This document shows, one piece after another, positions 6,476 through 9,409 of a stretch of DNA of 9,409 bases (position 1 is its first letter; every line of letters begins with the position of its first letter). This DNA is from an uncultured Veillonella sp. Lineage in GTDB: Bacteria; Bacillota; Negativicutes; Veillonellales; Veillonellaceae. The notes beneath the pieces were generated by a model. The model was not told the DNA's origin. It was given only the letters and a program-made list of their open reading frames with translations, and searched no databases. The position numbers were made by a program, and so were the translations under genes. The stretch covers positions 1 to 9,409 of the forward strand of contig CAAFUD010000186.1 of NCBI GenBank assembly GCA_900766125.1, read 5' to 3'.

Positions 6476-7474
6476 TTAATGTTTGCAATATACCTTTATT
6501 GTATCACATTGAGCAATTACTTTTATACTTTTTATAGTGAAAGTTTTCGCTTCTCCGGTGTTAACAATATCTAGTAATTGCTCTTGATGGGCTGTAGTAA
6601 GCGTTATATCAGAGTCAATAGAGCTTACCAAACGCTGCCACAAACGACGTTGTATGGCTAATGGTTCCTTTCGTAAAGCCCTACGAGATAAACGCATTTC
6701 ACCCTTATCAATAGTCACTAATCGCTTAAAAGCTTGCACTGTCAAATCAGAGATCACAGCTAAATCTTCACTTACAGAACCTCCTAATCTAGCGATAGCA
6801 TCTACTACATTAGGGTTAATCGATTCTAACTCCGGTATAATGCGATGACGAATTCTATTTCGCTGATATCGAATATCATCATTTGTAGAATCAATACAAT
6901 ACGTGAGCTTTCTATCGGCTAAATAAGCTAATAATTCTGCTTTTGTAACATCTAATAAAGGTCTAATCACAGGAATATCATAGTCATTGCTGACTACAGC
7001 CATACCTGTTAGCCCGTTTAATCCTGTACCTCTAATGAGATGCGCTAAAATCGACTCAGCTTGATCGTCTTTGTGGTGAGCTACTGCAATATAATCATAT
7101 CCCTCAGAATGAGCTATTTCATTTAGCCATTGATAGCGAACTTGTCTACCAACGGTCTCCTCAGATAGCTTTAGATCTTTACTCAAGGTAGGCACATCAA
7201 AGGTAGTTGTATAAAACGACAATCCTAATGCATCTACCTGATTTTGAAGCCATAGAACCTCATCTTTACTTTCAGGGCGAATAGAGTGGTCTACGACAGC
7301 AATACCAAGCTTATATTTTGTATGGCGATGCGCAGCAATGTCTTGTAATAAATGTAATAAAGCCATCGAATCTGGACCACCAGAACAAGCTATCAATATA
7401 CGGCTATGTTCAGGAAATAGCTTATGTAGTTTTAAAGTGTGATTAACTCTTCGAATGAGCGCTTTCACATTCAC
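6476..7474 (-). CDS. tilS: tRNA(Ile)-lysidine synthetase
   Basis: Attaches lysine to C34 of the tRNA-Ile with anticodon CAU, using ATP, so that it reads AUA instead of AUG; normally essential. The N-type ATP pyrophosphatase motif SGGPDS is at 31-36. Other motifs are VDHSIR (61-66), AHHKDDQAES (132-141), RPLL (171-174) and DSTNDDIRYQRNRIRH (195-210). From the chosen start it has 332 residues, shorter than the 430-470 of Escherichia coli or Bacillus enzymes and nearer the compact forms, so the C-terminal region is reduced. The chosen start is GTG at 7474, because GGAGG (7484-7488) lies 9 nt upstream; an in-frame ATG at 7495 lacks such a signal. The gene overlaps the end of ppx by 32 nt, suggesting translational coupling, and is followed closely by hpt. 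Confidence 0.95.
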   Translation of the reverse strand: MNVKALIRRVNHTLKLHKLFPEHSRILIACSGGPDSMALLHLLQDIAAHRHTKYKLGIAVVDHSIRPESKDEVLWLQNQVDALGLSFYTTTFDVPTLSKDLKLSEETVGRQVRYQWLNEIAHSEGYDYIAVAHHKDDQAESILAHLIRGTGLNGLTGMAVVSNDYDIPVIRPLLDVTKAELLAYLADRKLTYCIDSTNDDIRYQRNRIRHRIIPELESINPNVVDAIARLGGSVSEDLAVISDLTVQAFKRLVTIDKGEMRLSRRALRKEPLAIQRRLWQRLVSSIDSDITLTTAHQEQLLDIVNTGEAKTFTIKSIKVIAQCDTIKVYCKH

Positions 7475-8339
7475 GAGCCATCGCCTCCATACCATCTTGG
7501 TCGCTCACAAATACATGAGGAACCTCATAAGCATCCATAAAGGACGTTAAAATTTCTGCACCAGCTACGATGATATCGGCACGTCCTGCAGGTAAACCTT
7601 TTACTTGTAATCGCTCATCGCGACTCATGTAACGTAAGTTTAGAATGATGCCCTCTACTGTTTCACGACTTAATTTATGACCTTGTACCTTCGTACCATC
7701 ATAGTTTTCAAGGCCTAAATCAATGGCCGCTAGCGTCGTTAGCGTACCACCGATACCAATGAATTCACCAAATTCACCTTGAATCATCATGGGGTCCCAA
7801 AGGAATCGAGTTTCTTCCCATACTCGTTGAGGACCTTCATCAGACATAGATTGAAGGCGTACAGCCCCTACAGGATAAGATCGGCTCCAGTAAACGCCGT
7901 CCTTATTGCCTAATGCTAGCTCTGTACTACCGCCACCGATATCGATAGTTGTATAGTGACGACCATCATTCAACTGATCTCCTAAGGCACCATTAAAGCC
8001 ATAAATAGCCTCTTCATCGCCCGTGAGAATACGCCATTCCATCGGACAATGTTCGCTAATGCGGTCCATAAATTCAAGGCCATTAGATGCTTCACGAACA
8101 GCGCTCGTTGCAAAACCAAAGCAGCATTCCACCCCATATTGGTCTGCTAGTTTTTTTATTTCTGTAAAAGCTTGATAGGACGCTTCCATCGATTCAGTGC
8201 GCAATGTACCATCTGAATTACGTTGGCCTAAACGAGTAGTCCACAACTGTTTCGGCTCATAGTGCCATATATTATTTTCATAAGTAGCCAATAATAAGCG
8301 TACTGAATTTGATCCAATATCAATAATAGCTAACTTCAT
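7443..8339 (-). CDS. ppx: Ppx/GppA family phosphatase (exopolyphosphatase-like)
   Basis: ASKHA-fold phosphatase of the family that releases phosphate from polyphosphate ends (Ppx) or converts pppGpp to ppGpp (GppA). Length is 298 residues, the short two-domain form without the C-terminal HD-like region of Escherichia coli Ppx. Motifs: the phosphate-1 loop DIGSNSVRLL (7-16), ATSAVREASNG (77-87), LTGDEEA (105-111) with the expected catalytic glutamate, the phosphate-2 loop DIGGGSTEL (133-141), GIGGT (195-199), and the C-terminal GLPAGRADIIVAGAEIL (248-264). The start is ATG at 8339 with AAGGAGC at 8344-8350. A terminator and a likely -10 box separate it from the S1 gene, so it probably starts the ppx-tilS-hpt unit. 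The family is secure; the sequence alone does not decide between polyphosphate and pppGpp as substrate. Confidence 0.93.
   Translation of the reverse strand: MKLAIIDIGSNSVRLLLATYENNIWHYEPKQLWTTRLGQRNSDGTLRTESMEASYQAFTEIKKLADQYGVECCFGFATSAVREASNGLEFMDRISEHCPMEWRILTGDEEAIYGFNGALGDQLNDGRHYTTIDIGGGSTELALGNKDGVYWSRSYPVGAVRLQSMSDEGPQRVWEETRFLWDPMMIQGEFGEFIGIGGTLTTLAAIDLGLENYDGTKVQGHKLSRETVEGIILNLRYMSRDERLQVKGLPAGRADIIVAGAEILTSFMDAYEVPHVFVSDQDGMEAMARECESAHSKS
7484..7488 (-). promoter_or_regulatory. Ribosome binding site that decides the tilS start
   Basis: Minus-strand GGAGG inside the 3' end of ppx, 9 nt before the GTG at 7472-7474. It favours this GTG over the upstream ATG at 7495 and over a second GTG at 7468. 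Confidence 0.55.
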
Positions 8340-8375
8340 AATTGCTCCTTACATAATTAGTATGCCTCTAACACT

Positions 8376-8381
8376 ATTATA
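8376..8381 (-). promoter_or_regulatory. Likely -10 box for the ppx-tilS-hpt unit
   Basis: A perfect TATAAT on the minus strand, between the S1-gene terminator and the ppx start. The -35 region (TTACTT with an 18-bp spacer, 8400-8405) is poor and there is no TGn extension. Position supports it more than sequence does. Confidence 0.4.
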
Positions 8382-8402
8382 CTGTTAAGACCTATACATA
8401 AG

Positions 8403-8428
8403 TAAAGAGATGGCTCAATGCCATCTCT
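8403..8428 (-). terminator. Terminator after the S1-domain gene
   Basis: Perfect 9-bp stem (8406-8414 and 8420-8428) with the 5-nt loop tcaat. On the minus strand the stem begins 5 nt after the S1 gene stop codon and is followed by TTACTTAT, a modest T-tract. It probably ends the FtsB-S1 transcript, possibly incompletely. Confidence 0.65.
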
Positions 8429-8433
8429 CACTA

Positions 8434-8835
8434 TTAATCTCGACGACCGCCTCGGCCTCCGCGTTTACCTTCTGTATTGCGTTTTAAATCGTGTAAGCGT
8501 TCATTGCTATCGCGCAAGAATGATTTCATCTTTGCTTCAAAAGCCTCTGTGCTTTGTTTAGATTGAACACGACGAGGACGTCGTTCTTCATTGACTGTCT
8601 CTTTAGGTTGTGTTTGACGAATAGAAAGGCCAATTTTATTACCTTCAATAGATAAAACCTTAACCTTTACTGGATCTTCAACCTTTAATACGGCATTAAT
8701 GTCTTCGACATATCCATGAGCTACTTCAGAAATATGAACTAGACCCGTTTGTTTCTCTCCTAAATCAACAAATACGCCGAACTTTGTAATACCGGATACG
8801 GTACCATCAATAATGTTACCAACTTCGATTGCCAT
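8434..8835 (-). CDS. S1-domain RNA-binding protein (YabR-like)
   Basis: Small cytoplasmic RNA-binding protein of 133 residues. An S1 (OB-fold) domain spans about residues 1-75, with the characteristic GNIIDGTVSGITKFGVFVDL (6-25), GLVHISEV (31-38) and the closing strands KVKVLSIEGNKIGLSIR (57-73). A charged linker and a basic tail follow, ending in KRGGRGGRRD (124-133), a short RGG-like stretch likely to bind RNA. Bacillus YabR/CvfD-type proteins have the same size and layout and have been linked to post-transcriptional regulation and ribosome association. The start is ATG at 8835 with a perfect AGGAGG 4 nt upstream. It follows the FtsB-like gene by 68 nt, as yabR follows divIC in Bacillus. 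The exact cellular role is not shown by the sequence. Confidence 0.92.
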   Translation of the reverse strand: MAIEVGNIIDGTVSGITKFGVFVDLGEKQTGLVHISEVAHGYVEDINAVLKVEDPVKVKVLSIEGNKIGLSIRQTQPKETVNEERRPRRVQSKQSTEAFEAKMKSFLRDSNERLHDLKRNTEGKRGGRGGRRD

Positions 8836-8903
8836 GCAACCTCCTAATTAATGCGGAAACCTCAAACTACAAACTAATGCGAATCTAAATTACTAAAGTC
8901 AAC

Positions 8904-9236
8904 CTATTTTACATAAGGTACTTCACCAGGTTTAACAAGGCCTAACTCCTCTCGAGCCACCCCCTCGATGGTCTTTGGATCTTGTAACTTTGCCTTTTCC
9001 TGTTCTAGTTCTTCATTTCGCTGTTTTAATTCTTGCAATTGTTGCTCAATATGTTGTTTTTCTTGATATACAGCCACCAAGCGATAGGCTTGCCCTAACA
9101 ATAGCAGCACCATAATCCCTATACCAATTCGCTTGATCCACATGAGGATAATACGTTGATCCTGCGCTTTGCGATTAGGGCGAACCCGTTTGCGCGGCCT
9201 TTTTGGACGTTGTACTTCCATTGTGTCTTGACTCAT
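8904..9236 (-). CDS. FtsB/DivIC-type septum formation initiator
   Basis: Small bitopic membrane protein of the FtsB/DivIC family, which forms a complex with FtsL and FtsQ/DivIB and links the early divisome to septal peptidoglycan synthesis. From the ATG at 9236 it has 110 residues. A strongly basic cytoplasmic N-terminus (10-28, rich in Arg/Lys/Pro) precedes one membrane segment (about 37-54). An extracytoplasmic coiled coil follows (about 57-86, rich in Gln, Glu and Leu). The family's C-terminal signature DPKTIEGVAREELGLVKPGE lies at 86-105. The start is chosen because GGGGGA (9241-9246) lies 4-5 nt before this ATG; a TTG at 9248 would sit on top of that site. It heads the visible minus-strand cluster and precedes the S1 gene, matching divIC-yabR. 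DivIC versus FtsB naming is not resolved here. Confidence 0.92.
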   Translation of the reverse strand: MSQDTMEVQRPKRPRKRVRPNRKAQDQRIILMWIKRIGIGIMVLLLLGQAYRLVAVYQEKQHIEQQLQELKQRNEELEQEKAKLQDPKTIEGVAREELGLVKPGEVPYVK

Positions 9237-9248
9237 AATGTCCCCCAA

Positions 9249-9409
9249 AAATATTCATCATCTGTATACTGTCATTTTTTAATTATATCACAGAACCTCG
9301 TTAGGGACTAAATAAAATTATCTATAGTTTATCTTATATCTATCATATAGTTAAAAAGGTCTTATCAGAGATAGATTTATTAGTAACAGCCACTATGGCC
9401 TTATAAAGA
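9249..9409 (-). promoter_or_regulatory. AT-rich leader/promoter region of the FtsB-like gene
   Basis: Minus-strand TGATATAAT at 9282-9290 is an extended -10 box; transcription would start near 9275, about 40 nt before the ATG at 9236. No good -35 box is seen. The rest (9291-9409) is AT-rich with short repeats of TATCTAT (9319-9325, 9337-9343) and no clear gene or terminator. An open frame of 21 codons enters from the right edge on the minus strand and stops at TGA 9343-9345. It could be the tail of an upstream gene, but nothing recognisable is in it. Confidence 0.5.

Noticed and set aside
9343..9408. Tail of an upstream minus-strand gene (21 codons entering from the right edge)
   Set aside because: Too short to recognise and the composition is AT-rich intergenic; kept only as a remark.
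1..9409. Mobile element, defence system, CRISPR array or other novel multi-gene system
   Set aside because: Every gene belongs to a common housekeeping or transporter family; there are no transposases, integrases, toxin-antitoxin pairs, direct-repeat arrays or tRNA attachment sites.

Overview
The window looks like a core-chromosome segment of a low-to-moderate GC Firmicute. The best guess is a Veillonella-like member of the Negativicutes, judged from the diverged, non-sporulating version of a Bacillus-type gene order and from the protein sequences. No database search was possible, so the genus is an inference. There are no rRNA or tRNA genes, mobile elements, CRISPR arrays or phage genes.

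Layout, left to right. Positions 1-485 (minus) hold the N-terminal half of a DusB-type tRNA-dihydrouridine synthase, cut by the window edge. Positions 574-2325 (minus) are a two-gene unit, birA then coaX (biotin ligase/repressor and type III pantothenate kinase). It ends in a hairpin terminator that abuts the dusB ribosome binding site. Positions 2326-2496 are a divergent control region with a birA promoter, a palindrome built from BirA-operator-like half-sites, and an extended -10 promoter for the only plus-strand gene. That gene, at 2497-3840, is a ThrE-family threonine/serine exporter. A bidirectional terminator at 3840-3875 separates it from ftsH. From right to left on the minus strand then come a FtsB/DivIC-type division protein (8904-9236), a YabR-like S1 RNA-binding protein (8434-8835), a Ppx/GppA phosphatase (7443-8339), tilS (6476-7474), hpt (5907-6452) and ftsH (3890-5818).

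The minus-strand order divIC - S1 protein - (ppx) - tilS - hpt - ftsH - coaX/birA - dusB resembles the Bacillus subtilis divIC-yabR-spoIIE-tilS-hprT-ftsH-coaX-dus neighbourhood. Here the sporulation gene is absent, a Ppx/GppA gene sits at that point, and the exporter is inserted in the opposite orientation. The genes serve division, tRNA modification (TilS, Dus), purine salvage and nucleotide or polyphosphate signalling (Hpt, Ppx), membrane proteolysis (FtsH), and cofactor supply (BirA, CoaX).

No undescribed multi-gene system is evident. The items most worth a second look are regulatory: the palindrome over the inferred birA start site, a 12-bp-arm inverted repeat at the inferred 5' end of the ftsH message, and a tiny Ile-rich reading frame whose stop overlaps the exporter's ribosome binding site.
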